A DNA stretch of 64,000 nt from Rhexocercosporidium sp. MPI-PUGE-AT-0058 (lineage: Eukaryota > Ascomycota > Leotiomycetes > Helotiales). The DNA lies in assembly GCA_020746875.1 (NCBI GenBank), contig JAGTJL010000028.1:1-64000 (forward strand), in the 5' to 3' direction. The position numbers were made by a program, and so were the translations under genes. Each line of letters starts with the position of its first letter. Within the stretch, counting starts at the first letter, position 1. Positions 14,101-27,555 of this stretch are shown here, piece after piece. Below the pieces are notes generated by a model. It worked only from the letters and a program-made list of their open reading frames with translations. It was not told where the DNA came from and did no database searches.

Positions 14101-16343
14101 TTTTAAGTTAAATATAATAAAAAAGCAATTATATACGCGTTTATCGTTTATTATTAAGTAAAGACGTATATAATAAAAGGCGTGGCTTTATACGGAATTC
14201 TGGAAATTATAAATTAAAATAATATAAGGAAAGGGTAGAATATTTACTCTTAAGGCTTCCGAAAGGCGCACGAAAAGGGTCCGATTCACGAAGAAGTAAT
14301 TGTTTACTTTAGTATTTATTAAAGCGGAAAGTATAACGTTATATTTATTTATATTAATAATATAAGAGATTAAGAATTACTTTCTTTTTATAAAAGAATT
14401 TAAATTAAGCTTTAATAGATTATATTTATGTAAACTTAAGAAAGAGTCTTTCCTTAAGCTTTTTCGTTTTCCTTTATTTATTTTTTTAATAACTCTTCTT
14501 ACTTTTCTTTTAATTTTACGCCTTCTTCCTCAATTCCTTCGTTTACGAGTTAAACTTTAGGAATCTTAGAGCAGTTGCTTTTATAATAATTATAATACTT
14601 AATTAAATTATCGCTTATAAAAGTCTAAAGCCTTAAATATATAGATTTCTAGCGCGGTAAAAAAGAAGTAAACTATTATTAAAAAGTAAAAAAGCGTTAA
14701 AACGAAGTAAAAGAAAATTAATAAGCGGAAGTAATTCTTTAAATAAGCGTTTAAATAAAAAAAGTAATCTGACTCGAACCGGACGGCTTCTGGGTTATAT
14801 TTAAGGTGCGAGTTAAAATAAAATCTGAATTAAGTATATAATTCCGGCGGTTCTTTAAGTCTAACGAAATAAAATAAGAAACTATTTTATTATAATTATT
14901 TTCTTAAGTTAGTTTAATAATAAAAGTCTCGTCTTATAACTTAAGAGTAAGCTTTTATTATATGTAAAAGAATTATTCCGACTTAGCGACGCTATCTTAA
15001 ATAATAACGCTTTAAAATCTTATTTTAAACTTAATAAAGGTTTCCTTAAAATAAAGATTTATATATAAATCGTAAAAAGCAGACCGGAACTCGTTTGCTT
15101 TATAGCCAGTTAAAAAGTAAGATTTTAAAGTATAATTATCTTTTTAATAATTTTAAAAAAATAAGTTTCCGAAAAATATTAAGATTTTAAATAAGATTAT
15201 GCCGTTCTAATAATTAATTCCTAAATAAGAGCACGACGAGCTCTTTTTATTAAGTAAAAATTAACGTTAACTTTTAAGCGGTCTTAAACTAAAGCGCGTT
15301 ATTATTTAAATAAGAAGTCCGAGCTATTATTTAATAAAATAATCTTCTCCGTTAATTAAATCTTAAAAAGCCAAAACGAGCTTAAATAAGCTCCGGGAGT
15401 AAAAAAGGCATAACTTTTTAGCGAACTTTTATTAAATTCCACTAATCGAAGTAAAAAAGGAGTAAGAGTTCGTAAGTAATTCTAAAGTGGTTCGAAAGGC
15501 TCAGAAAGAATAAGGTCTCTTTTAGGATTATCGTTAACTTATACGAAATTAAGCCGAAGGATAGTAAGAGCTGCAAATATAACCTTAATTTTAATAAAGC
15601 TAGATTAAAATTCTTTTTGCTTATTTACTTAATTCTTAATTTAATCGTTAACGGCTTAAAAAATCCTTTTAAAACGTTAAGATTATTATAGTTTATGTCG
15701 TCTCGAGCTTGCTTTTATTCTTTTGGGTAGCGACGCTAGGTTTAAAAGGCGAAGTAATAAGTATTTTTAAATTAAGAAGCGCTCTTAAGGAGGTCGTAGC
15801 AGCTAAAAGACTTAATTTAATAAGGTTTTTAGGAATTAATTAAAATATAATAAATCTTAATAAAAATAAGTATCTAATTCAGGGCAGATTTAGGAAGGTT
15901 TTGTATTTGAATAATAAAGTTCTAGATATAATGAAAATACTTCTTTAAAATCTATTTATAACGGCCTTTATATAAAAAGGGTTATTTAAAGCGTAATTAA
16001 CAAAGACTGCTTTAGGCGTTATTAATTGCGAAGTACTAAATTAAACTTTAATTCTTAATTATTAAGAGATTTCTAAAATCTTAATTTTTTAAAATATTAA
16101 TAATTAAATCTCTAATAAAATATTATAAAGCTGTTTTCGGCGGAAGTAATCTTCTTGTTTAATATAACGATATTAGCTAAGAAAGCGATATAAGAAGTCT
16201 ATAGTAATATTTTAACTGAGGCTATCGAGAGCTAATAGGTTTATTACAAAGGAAATAAGAAGATAAAGAAAAAAGGGAAAATAAAGGAATAGAAGGAGCG
16301 TGAGTTCATATATATATACTTCTCCAAAACCCCTCCGGTACTA
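14101..16343. other. AT-rich block, probable gag side of the reverse-strand gypsy relic
   Basis: On the - strand this lies upstream of the gypsy pol relic and should hold its protease/gag and 5' LTR. Codon-like stretches are visible but too broken for a firm call. No LTR partner for the 11165-11328 repeat was recognised here. Confidence 0.45.
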
Positions 16344-16432
16344 GTCCGACTCCGCATGACTTGGTTACCCCTGAACCCCTGGATTCCCTGACTCACTGAG
16401 AAGCTCTTAAGTGCACTTATCGTCATATTAAC
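16344..16432. repeat. 89-bp dispersed repeat, copy A (less mutated)
   Basis: This segment begins TAGTCCGACTCCGCATGACT and aligns without gaps to 37614-37702. Copy A keeps C and G where copy B has T and A, so A is nearer the unmutated sequence. The family was not identified; it could be a terminal segment of a transposon. Confidence 0.85.
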
Positions 16433-17329
16433 GACTTAAGATTTCCGATAACTTAGATTTAAAATAAAAATATGCATTAGTGTAAACAACTTCCGCTGTT
16501 GCGTCGAGCGTCCTAATTATATTATTTAATTAAATATAAGCAAACCTTAAGTTAAGGCGTTTATAATCTTTAATCCGACTTAAAGAGTATATTAAATTGA
16601 ACGCAACGACGACGGACTCATTAACGCTTGTTATAGCTATAATCGACGGCAAAAACGTCCAAGTCTTAACAATTACTAGACGGTTTTTAAGAAAATAATT
16701 TAATATATTATCTTTTATTAAGTTATTAATTACTTAATATATTTGCCTAAGTATTAAATCCTTTTTAACACTTATTATGAGAAGCAGTCTCTTTCTTTGC
16801 CTTCCCGTTTTACTTGATTTTGTTTTTGCTAAACCGGTTAAGTAAATGTATAATACTAGAGGTAAGTCGTTAATCGATAGTTTGCTAAATTCCTTTACAA
16901 AAGTCTTCTCGATATATTCATTAAAGTCATGACTATAATTTAAAGGTTTATGCCCGTTAGCAGACAGTGTTTAGGAAAATAAAGTAACAGAATAGTTCGC
17001 GACACGTGCCTATATTTTAGGAGTAAATCCGTCTATGTCGAATGGTTCTTCAAACATAATAGAACACTTTTAATATTCTTTAGATTTACGTCGACTATTA
17101 TATGAGAACTTTGTCCTTTAAAGCGGTAAAGTAAACCGGTCCTTATTAAGAGTAAATGGTAGGTTTCGATTTTATTTAACCTTTCTTTTTTATAAGATAT
17201 GTAAGGCGAGGCATAACCCCTTAATCGCGCCTCGCTTAAGTAGGAGACGTTTTTATAATTAATTAATTGCGTAGTTTATAAGATATTAAATCTCAGTTTT
17301 TATAAGTAATTACTTAAAGGGTCCTTAAA
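16433..17329. other. AT-rich intergenic, no gene seen
   Basis: Moderately AT-rich with more CpA/TpG remaining than further left. No coding frame or recognisable repeat was found. Confidence 0.5.
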
Positions 17330-17575
17330 ACGGAACTGGCTATACTTAAGCTATATTAAGTAATATTATTAAGTAATATTACTTAGAATTCTTTAAAGCC
17401 GGGAACTAAGAACTGGATATTAGCTTATACTTAGGTTACACTATAGGTAATATTACTTAAAGTTCTTTAGTACTGGGGGGTTAGTTATACTTATATTAAA
17501 CTATTAGGTAATATTATTAAGTAATATTACCCCGAGTTTCCTAGAGTTTTGAACCGGGAATTGTTTTTAAGTAAT
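17330..17575. repeat. Degraded minisatellite units (RIP-affected part)
   Basis: About three units of roughly 75-80 bp. Each has the core GTAATATTATTAAGTAATAT or a variant, followed by a pyrimidine-rich stretch and a CGGGAA-type element (for example at 17400 and 17554). They resemble the cleaner units at 17895-18160 but carry more A and T. Confidence 0.65.
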
Positions 17576-17894
17576 ATTTACTTAAGTCCGAGGGGTTTAA
17601 CTTTAAATTAAAAAGTGAACCTGCCGCTTGCCCTAGGACTAGAAATACAATAGTATTAATAGGCTTGGCGAACTTTAAGGATAGTAATAGGCAAAGTTTA
17701 GTCGAATTTAAATTAGTTAAGAGAATGCGAACTGGGAGTTTGTTATTTTTAGCGGAGTTTATTTCCAGACGCTTGTGGCTGTGCACCCTGGTTCGAAGAG
17801 ACCACTACTAGGCGCCGAGGCAGAATTAGCGGCTTACCCTATTATCTTAATCGTCGGCGTAAGAATTGCTTTAGTAATACTTTTCTTGCGCGAT

Positions 17895-18160
17895 CCGACG
17901 TCCTCAGAACTGAGACCTAATCATATATAGGTAATGCTATTAGGTAGTATTACGCCGACGTTCCTAGAACCGGGACCTGATTAAGTATAGGTAATATTAT
18001 TAGGTAGTACTACTCCGACATCCCTAGACCGGGACCTGGTCATGCATAAGTAATACTACTAGGTAGTACTACCTCGAACGTCCCCAGAACCGGGAACTTA
18101 GGCCACACCAGGTAATACTACCAGGTAATACTACCCCGACATCCCCAGACCGGGACCAAG
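17895..18160. repeat. 60-bp minisatellite, four units plus a partial unit
   Basis: Units start at about 17895, 17955, 18015, 18074 and 18136, a period of 59-62 bp. Each holds CCGACnTCCC, an A-C-C-G-G-G-A-C element, and a pair of 12-mers of the GGTAATACTACC or GGTAGTACTACC type. The 12-mer at 18062-18073 is a perfect palindrome. No coding potential was seen. Confidence 0.8.
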
Positions 18161-18544
18161 TGCGGTACAAATCTTGCCGATAGACATTTCGCCGAAGGTC
18201 GCAAGGCTGGGGCTCGTATTGTGGAAGCTGAGTGGTACGTATGATGAATTGAGGAGATGCTTCAATGAGAAAGAAGCGCGCACAATGTGCATTAATTTAA
18301 GTCAGAGGCCGTTAGGTAGATAAGACGAAGGAGCATATTTGGGGGGTTCGCATTGATACGATTCACAGTCGATCGATCAGAACACAAAGACACTTGAAGA
18401 AAGCAGGCGTGGGTAGAAGATCTGCAAAGCCTATTTGCTAGCCTTGAGAGCATAACCAATCCTAATATGGAGATCATCGAAGTAGAGGGAGTAGTAGAAG
18501 TGGTAGAAGTGGTAGGGGAGGTCGTGAAGCAGGTTCATGCATTC
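18161..18544. other. Host flank left of the copia insertion
   Basis: Normal-composition sequence that was contiguous with 31633 onward before the copia inserted. It contains a short G/A-rich microsatellite (about 18486-18525, GTAGAAGTGGTAGAAGTGGT). An open frame starting at 18467 runs straight into the LTR and is not accepted as a gene. Confidence 0.6.
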
Positions 18545-18549
18545 TCTTT
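18545..18549. repeat. Target site duplication TCTTT (outer copia, left)
   Basis: TCTTT immediately precedes the left LTR at 18550 and is repeated at 31628-31632 immediately after the right LTR. A 5-bp duplication is normal for copia integrase. Confidence 0.9.
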
Positions 18550-18674
18550 TATTAGAAAATATGGGCTGTACAGCGTAGATCTCAGTACCTGCGTACTTAT
18601 GATCACGCTGCCCCTATTTGTCCTATTACTTTGTACGCTTTATATTAAAAAGAATTCCACATGCTTTTCTATTA
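18550..18674 (+). repeat. Outer copia 5' LTR (125 bp)
   Basis: It aligns end to end with 31503-31627 at equal length with about ten differences, all but one a transition. It starts TATTAG, presumably TGTTAG before RIP, and ends TATTA where the 3' copy ends TATCA. Confidence 0.9.
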
Positions 18675-19759
18675 TAATAGTAATTTTAATTATTTAGAAA
18701 TTAACCTTAATATTACTTAAAATTAATTAACACTTACTGTAGTTAATTTAATATACGTTATACGTTATACACTTTATTTACGAATTAAATCAAGCCTCTA
18801 TAACACTTCTATTAAATTAACTATTGACCTTTTAATTCTCTGTTATACTAGTTATATAAAATCATTGGAATTATCGACTAAGTCGTTAAAGCTAGTCTAC
18901 AATAACTTTTACGAATAAAAGCTAAAGACTTAAAAAGAGCTTACTGCCGCCGGAATTTCAAAATAAGTAATTAACCCTCTAGCACTACCGGCAACAACGT
19001 CTCTTTAACTAGCTTAAAGAAAAAAGCAAAAGGAAGCTCAGAAAATCGTCGTCTTTAATCTCTTTACAATTATATTTAAAAAGTATTAAAATCTTATAAA
19101 CGCTAAGAATATAAAAGTGCTATAAGACGCACTTTAAGCCGCAGGGACTACCCATTCGTCTAAAGCTTAACATATAACTAATATTAAAAAAGAGTTAAGC
19201 AAAGAAATATATAACCCGTCTATCGAGAGTGCTAACGATTACGTCTCTTATCTACGGAAGTATAAACTTAAGCTCTTTAGCAATACTCATTTATTTACCG
19301 ATGCCAATATTAAGACAAAGCTAATTATATTACTACTAAAGTTAAGAAATTAGAAAATAATGCGTAGCGCACTACAAAATAACCTTAAAGACTTAAAAGC
19401 AATGCTTCACTAATTAATTAAGTATTAATTATAATAAAAAGACAAGCTAAAAGTAATGCCAATTACAGAATTAATTATAATAAAAGCTAATTAAGTAGCA
19501 AATAAAAGCAGAGGCAAGAGTAAAAGCTATGGAGGCTATAAAGGTAAAGGCAAAAGTAAAAGAGGTTAAAAAGGTAGAAAAGTAACTAAAGACTATAAAG
19601 ACGCATTAAGAAGAGTAAAAAAGACTATAAAATTAGACAGGAATTAATACGCAAAGTATAAAAAGTTTAGCTATTAAAAGAACAAATGCAGAGGCAAAGA
19701 GACAGCTAATATAACTACAATAAACTAATTAAAGACCTTCAAACCTTACTTCACGTTTA

Positions 19760-19764
19760 CTAAC
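19760..19764. repeat. Target site duplication CTAAC (inner copia, left)
   Basis: CTAAC precedes the inner left LTR and recurs at 27740-27744 right after the inner right LTR. This marks insertion of the second element into the gag-protease interval of the outer copia. Confidence 0.9.
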
Positions 19765-19948
19765 TGTCGTATAGGCACGGGCAGCTGCTCTCTTGGCACT
19801 GCACGTGACCTAATTAGGTTCTGCTACTGTAGACCGCTTTCAGGAGAACAACTATCTTCTCCTAATTCTCAGAGCTTTTAAAATAATAATTAATTACTTT
19901 AATTTAATTATAACTACTTATAATGCTTTAATTCACTTTTACACCATA
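19765..19948 (+). repeat. Inner copia 5' LTR (184 bp)
   Basis: It begins TGTCGTATAGGCACGG and aligns gap-free with 27556-27739. About 22 differences were counted and all are transitions. It ends ACACCATA where the 3' copy ends ACACCACA. Confidence 0.9.
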
Positions 19949-22900
19949 GTTATAAGCCCTGTTAATAAAGCTATTAAGTTAGTATTCTTCCCTTTATACG
20001 CTATTAATTTAAATAAAGCTTATAAGGCAAGTTTATAAGTGAAAAGCATTTATTATACGTTATAGAGTTTTCTACCTTATTATAAAGTGTAATTTATACC
20101 GCTATTTTTTATTAATTCTTTAATTTCATTTTAAACGAGTATAAAAGCCGAGCAACTAGACTTAATACCTTTCCAGTCCTTCTTCTCTTATCGAATACTC
20201 GGAGTTCATAAAAGCAACTCTTTTATTATAATAGATTTAACTTCAGCTTCTTCTTTAAATAATCGAACTCTTCTTAATTACGATAAGCGCACTTAAACTC
20301 CTTAGATTAAACGTTTAAATCCTTTTATGTCTTTTATAAAATATAGAATTCAATAGACCTTACGTTATTAGTTGCTCCTAACCTTTTCGACGCCGAACCG
20401 AAACCCTTATTGCTAAATAATTTAAGAATATAATAAAATAAAGAAATTATTAAGCACAACTTTCAGGCTTAAGCGAAGTAAAACGAAGATATTCGCGACC
20501 TTATAGAAAAAGGCCTTAAGCCGAGCGTAATACCACCGATAAAGGCTATAATTAAAAATATAGCTTTAATATATATTACTCTTATAAAAGAATATATAAA
20601 AAAGCTCGTATAATAAACGGAAAAGGCTCGAGCTTATAAGGCAGCTTATAAATAGATTTAAGAGATAATTAATTCTTTTATTTACTAAGGAGCAGTTAGG
20701 GAATACGAAAACGAATAAGCTCGTATAGAAAAAGAATAATTAATTAAAATAATAAACGGAGACTCTTAATTAAAGTTATAGACTTTTTAATTACTTTTCT
20801 GAATCTTTAAAAGAGATTACGCCTTTTTAGAAATAAGTACTCGTACGCTAATACAGTTTACTTATAAGAAAAAGCTCGCTATTATTAAGGTAAGGCGAGT
20901 TAATCTTAAGGAATAGCTTTAAAAATAAAGAGCAGCTTATTAAAATACTCTTTTATACGATTTATTAAACGTTAAAGGACCGCTAATAATACTTAACTTT
21001 ATTAAAGCGGTGCAAGAGAAGCTCGTACCGGAATAAGCGCGCGAATATTATTCTGAATTACTAAAAAATAATACTCTTAAAGTAATAAACTAGTACTTTT
21101 TACTTAATTACGTTAATTAGTTATTTACTCTTAACGAGGAATTACTTATAGCCTTTAAATAATAAAAGACAATAAGCTTATATATTACTCTTAAAAGAAA
21201 ATTAAATACTTCCGTAATCCTGTCGGTTTAATAAAATTAATCGCTAAATACGCGAGTAAATACTTGCCCGTATAAGCATTACTTTTACTATTATAAGGCT
21301 ATTAATTATTATAAACTTCGGTATTATTATAACGGCTCGACGGCGAGTAACCTTAGGAACTTATTATTAATAAAGGAAATTAAAGAGACTCGACTCCGAT
21401 TAAAGAGCGACTTCTTTAACTTCCGCCGAGAAATTGCTAAACTTAACGAAAATATATTATTAATAGCGTAATTAGCTTCCGGACTACCTTTTGGTAATTC
21501 CTTTTCTACTTAAGTACTAATAACTTTTATAGCTCTAAAACTAGCTATTTTAATAAAAGTAAAATACCTTAAAAACGTTTAAGCTTATTTTATAAGCCTT
21601 GAATTTCTCGATAAAGCTCTCGCTATTACGGAAGTATACGCTATTATAAATATAGATCGCTATCCGCTCGCAGAGAGTATTTTACTTAATAATAAAGCTG
21701 TTATTTATTTAATAAATTCAAAAGCTCTTTTCGTTCTTAAAAGCTTTATTAAATTTATTACGGACGATAGCGTTAAGGCCGGAACGTTAAGCTTAATAAT
21801 TAAGGGCCGCGGTACTCGAGTTTTTAAAAGTGCTTTCCACGGCTTTAACGGACCGAATATAAGCGATTTAATCCTTTCGAACGTCGCTATTATTAAAGGC
21901 TTTAATATTAATATTATTTTAAAAGCTTGCCTTTTATAAGTAAGAGTTTAATATAATAGTTTAAATTATACTTTATGTACGGGAATAATTAAAGATAGTC
22001 TGGTTTTAAAGCAATTATAATAATAATTTAATTTAGCTTTCTTTAAATATAAGCTTTTTAATTACTTTTTGGTTTTTTTAATTACTCGCCGTATTTTAAT
22101 TCGCTTAAATTATAGCTTTTTAATATTTTTAATGCTAAAGAGGAATATCTGCTAAGGTTTTTAGTCGAGTAGACGATATTTAAAGCTACGAGTCGACGAA
22201 GCTTACTTATAGTATCTGCGCGTAAGTTACTTAGGAAAAAAAGCTTTAGAAAACTTAATAAAAATTACGCGTAACGTCGAAATTTAAGATTTAATTCGGT
22301 TGAAATGCGAGTATTATATAATAGCTATAGTATAATAAGTAATAAGTCGTCGTTAATTAAAAAGAATAGTTACTTGTCTTTTTTATCGTATTTCTTAGGA
22401 TTTATTCGATTTTTTAATAAAATTTAACGAAAATAACTGGCTTTTATTAATTAAGGACGAATATAATAAAAAATTCTATAAGCGGCTTTTAAAAATTAAA
22501 AAGTTAATCACCGTCTTAAATACTCTTAAACCGTTTAAGGCGTAAACGAGACGCTAATTCGGGCTCTCGGTTTATAAAATACGCCAAAATAACGACACCT
22601 TAATTATAAGAATTAATAAATTAATTAAATATAAAAAGTAATATAAAAAGAGTAATATTAATATTAAATTTATCTCCTTACATATATACTAACTTAATAA
22701 AAGAGTTAAGCGCGCAGGCAAAGAAATAATCGATAAATCAATTAAAATGCGCTTCTCCGTCAATTTACTTTAAGCGCTTTAGACGGAATTAATAATAGCG
22801 GCAATCGTTTTTTATAATATAAGTCTATCTGCTCGTAAAGGCTTTAAGAGTCCGAACGAAGTATTTTAAGCCTGATTTAAATAATATTTTCGGTATTACG

Positions 22901-25900
22901 ACTTTAAGCTCACGCTAAAGTTAATAACCGATTTACGGCCTGATTAAAATAACTTATATACGTATAACTATAGAGCCTACTTTATAATTAAAAACCGAGA
23001 AGCTCTCCGCTAAAAGAGAGCTTTTAAAGTCAACTTATAAGTATACTTTAATTACTTAATTAAATACGTCTTATTCAATATTTATAGAATTTAAATGCTT
23101 TAATTATAATGTATAATAATGACTCGGAATGTTACTTTTAACGAAACTCTCTTTTATTTAAGCTCTTTAAATATGAAGAAAGCGGTCGGCTAGCCGCGCT
23201 TAATATTAAAGGATTTTACGGAAATATTAAAAGAAAAAAAGAAAGATTAAGACGTTAGTTTTATTATAATTAACCGATTAAGCGTATTTAATATATTAAA
23301 ATCAAAAACACCGTTTATTACTTTAAATAAAGAATAATTAAGCGAAGTAATAAGCGCTATAGAAGTCGACGAGTTTATAAGCTCGGGAATATTAAAACCT
23401 TTAATTAAGCTTTTAAGCTCGGGAGTAGAGTTATTTACTCCTCTTTTAATTAAGTTAATAAAAGTAAATACGTTACTTTTAGTTAATTTAATAATTCTTG
23501 ACTTTATTTAGCCGCTTGTTAATAAGAACTCGGAAGTAATTTAGTTAAAAAAAAGTATTAAACTTCTTATTCACGAGTATCTTAATTAAATCTTAAAATA
23601 AGCCGATATTTTAAAATAATTAGCGTTTAAAAGCGCAATTAAAAGAAGTGTCTTACGTAATATATTAAACTTTTAGAGTAATATAAGTCTTAAGCGGAAG
23701 TCGATATTACAAGTTATAATTTACTTTAAAAAGTTATACGATTAAGAGCGCGGTTTTAAGCGTCGAGGAGCACTTAAAGGAAGTATCGGCTTTAAGTAAT
23801 TAAAAGCTTTATTTTAAGTAATTAAGTATAAAGAGCATCTGTAATTATTAAAATTAAAAAAAGACAGAAAGTTAAGTTTACGCTTGTTACTCCCGGCTTT
23901 AATTAAATTAAATTCCGGCTTACTTAAATCTCTTAAAAGGAAAAGAATAAAAGACCGAGTAATTAATAAAAGTCGAAAGACTTAAGTCAGTAATAAAATA
24001 ACGAAACTGAATCGAAGCGTTTATATAATAATTATTAAAGAGCTAATTACGAAATTATTATAACCGTTAAGTAACCGCGAGCACTTAGAGGATTTTCTAA
24101 GGACTTTCTGGCTTAATCAAGAATTAATACAAAAAGACGGAAAAGACTTAAGCGTAGTTTACGCTATTATATTAGCGTTTATACTTAAAAATATCGAAAT
24201 TCGATAATTAATTAAGCTCTTACGGATTTATTAATTATAAATACTTAAAGACTTATTAAATTAAAAAAACCTTAAGGACTACTTATTAAAAAAGCACTTC
24301 CGAGCCGACGCTATTAAAGAAATTATTAACTTTAAATCGCGCAATTATTAAAAAGTCGTTAAATATACTTTTACTACCGAGTAACTAATTCCCTTAAAAT
24401 AAGTATTTTATACTAAAGTCGATTCGTTAAGGTATTTAACCCGCTGTCGCTCTCGAATCGTTGTAAGAGGAGACTTATAACTTAAAACGTCAATTTTATT
24501 AACATATATAGCTACTTTAATTATTCGCTCCTTCAGAACCGCTATAGTTATTATAATTTAATTTAATTTAAAAATAATTTAATTTAATATAATAAATGCT
24601 TTTATTAACGCTAAATAAAGTAAGATAAGTGCTTGCGTACGCTGTTATTTACTGGACGGTTTTAAATAAGACGGAATAATAATAGAAATTAATCGCGCAC
24701 TTTACGGACTCAGGGACTTACCGGCGCTATAGTATAATAACTTCACTTATATTTTAATAACTTTAGGATTGATCGCTTATAAAGAGGAGCTTTATATATT
24801 TATAAACAAATAACGTATAATATTTGTGATATTTTATATTAACGATATTTAAGTGCTTTATTATACTTTAGCTTTTAAAGACGCCAAATTAATTATCGAC
24901 GGCTTGAATATAGTATATAAGTTTATTAAAAGAAAATAAACGGAATAGTTTTTAGGCGTTCGTATTATTAAAGATTAATTAACGAAGACTATCTCTTTAA
25001 TATATAATACTTATATTCAAAAGGTTATTCTTTAATTTGAGTTAATAAATAAAAACTGCCTAAATATACTATTACCTCAAGTCGAGCTATTAAAAAATTA
25101 AAAATAAGCCATTTTAATTTAAATTAAGGAATTTTAAGAAAAGATTAAATTAATACTTTATACTATAATTATATTACGCGTAAACGTCGCTTTTATTACT
25201 TTAAGGCTTTTTCATTTCTTAATTAATCTTTCTCGAGAGCACTTAGCTATAATTAATTAAATAATTTATTACTTTTTCGGCACTTGTTTCTTAGCGATTA
25301 CTTATAGTTATAAGCTGCGCGACTCTTACCTTATAATAATATTAAATGCTTCTTTTGCGAATAATATCGAAATAAGGCGATCTTTTAATAAATATATTTT
25401 CATACTTTTTAAAGGTTTAATTTTTTAAAAAATAGCTTTATAAAATATAATTATTATATTTATAATATAAGTAAAGCTTCTTAAAATTGAGCGCACTAGT
25501 AAAGAACTTATAGCACTTTAGTAATTCTTTTAAGAATTACGCTTTAATATAAAAGCAGTTTAGATAATTTTTTATAATAATTAATAAACGATTCGGTTAA
25601 TCGTTAGTAAAAATTAGCGTATTTTTACTAAGTTGCGCCATATTAATATTCAGAATATGTAATTACGCTAAGAGTTTTAAAAGGGCACTTTTATAATAGA
25701 ATATCTTCTTATAAGCTATATGCCAGTTAATAGATTTATTAAAAACCTTTTTCGGCAGAAATTTGAAGTATTTATTACTCTTATTAACTTAGTAAATGTT
25801 CGTGCTTAATTAAAGTAATTCTTTTAAAAGACTCGTTTTAAAGCAGTTTTTTATATATATTTTTTACTTTTTATTTATTCTTAAAGTAATTATATAATAA

Positions 25901-27555
25901 ATTTACTTTTTAATTAAAGAGCTTTATTTATATTATTATATATTCTTTTATAAAATTCTCTTTTATAAGTTTTCATTTATAATTTTATTTTATTAGAAAT
26001 TAACTAAGCTCGAGAGTATAAATTACTATATTTTAAAAAGTTAATTACTCTTAACGATTCTTTAATTCAAAAGCAAATACAAGCTTTAGTTTTTAAAATA
26101 TAAAAGAATACTTAAAAAATAAGAAGTTCTTAAGTCTTAAAAAATAAAAGAATAACTTATTTATTAAAAAGTAAAAGACTTAAAACCTCCCGAACTAGCT
26201 CGCTTAAAGTATTAATTATTACATTAACTAACTCCTTAACGCGAATAACTTAAGCCTCTTACTCAAAAGTAAAAATAACTCTACGAGTAAATATAGCTTA
26301 AAAAGCTAGAATATTAAAGTTAAGACTATAAGCGCGAGCAGCTCCGGTAGCAGCTTTAATAGCAGCAGCGCAAGCAGCTTTAATAGTAGCAGTAATAATA
26401 AGATAATTAATTACTCTTTTATTACTCTTCTTAATAAAGAGAATACCTGCAGCGGCAGTAATCTTCTTTTTAGTAATATAAGTATAAGTTATAAAAATAG
26501 CTAAAGGCTCTTCTTTTTTTTTTTAAGAAATTAACTAAATTAGTTTAATTTTTTAAAAATAAAGCGAATAACTTACCGTTCTTTTTATTATTGTTATTTT
26601 TATTATTACTTTTAAATTTATTAATAACTCTTAAAGCAATTTTATTACTAAAACTAATAATAGCGCCAGCAGCAGTAATTCTATTAATATTATTACCCTT
26701 AAGAGCGGCATAAACCGGGATTCTTAATTACTTTAATTCTTAAAAAAAAAAAAAAAAATTAATAATAAATTAAAAAGCGAGAAAAAAGTAATTAAATTAA
26801 CTTACTTTTTTATTAACTTTATTTTTTAACGTATTATAATATATAAGGAAAGGAGCCTAAGCAGCAGTAAAAGCAACTACGCACTTGTAGCCGGACGAGT
26901 AAGCGAAATAGCGAGCACCCTTTTTAACGGTATTATAATATTAACCGTTATCTTTTATTTAAAAGACGTTATTAATATAACTTAAATAAACTATTATACA
27001 AGTACTTATTAGCTGCTTTAGAGCCCGGGGAGTAGCAACGGCACGGCGAGAAGCGGGGGCGAGGACGGGAGTAGCCGACAGTCGTGCCTTAACGACGACT
27101 TTTTTATTATTATTAATAATAGCCTTAATTTATTATAAGTCAGCGGTTATTTTTTAATTAATTAATCTTTAATTAGTCGATCTCCGATTAATAAATCGAA
27201 ACTAATAAATCGAAAATCGAGCCACTCACCTTGCTTTAGCAAGCAGATCGTCGTTCTATTATAACGATTCTGGCAGAGCGCTTAAAAACACTTATAATAT
27301 TAAAAAGAGCAGTTAATTAATCGATTAATTAATGAATTAATTAAGTAGTAGATCGAGAGCAGTTGATTTATGTATTATTGAGTGTTTATAGGTTCAGGTT
27401 TAATAGGAAAATCGTTAGTTTATATAGTCAGGTTATTTACTTAATTACCGTATATAAGTGAATTTATTTACTTAATTCTTTTTTATTATTTACTCTCGCT
27501 TAATACAGTTAATTATAATAATAGTGACTTATTATTATTAATTGCCTAGGGGGTA

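Noticed and set aside
16244..16426. 60-codon - strand ORF
   Set aside because: Coincides with the 89-bp dispersed repeat; not protein-like.
17541..17786. 81-codon - strand ORF
   Set aside because: Overlaps the degraded minisatellite and its flank; no recognisable content.
18467..18697. 76-codon + strand ORF with hydrophobic C-terminus
   Set aside because: Its second half is the copia 5' LTR and its first half a GTAGAAGTG microsatellite. It is an accident of insertion.
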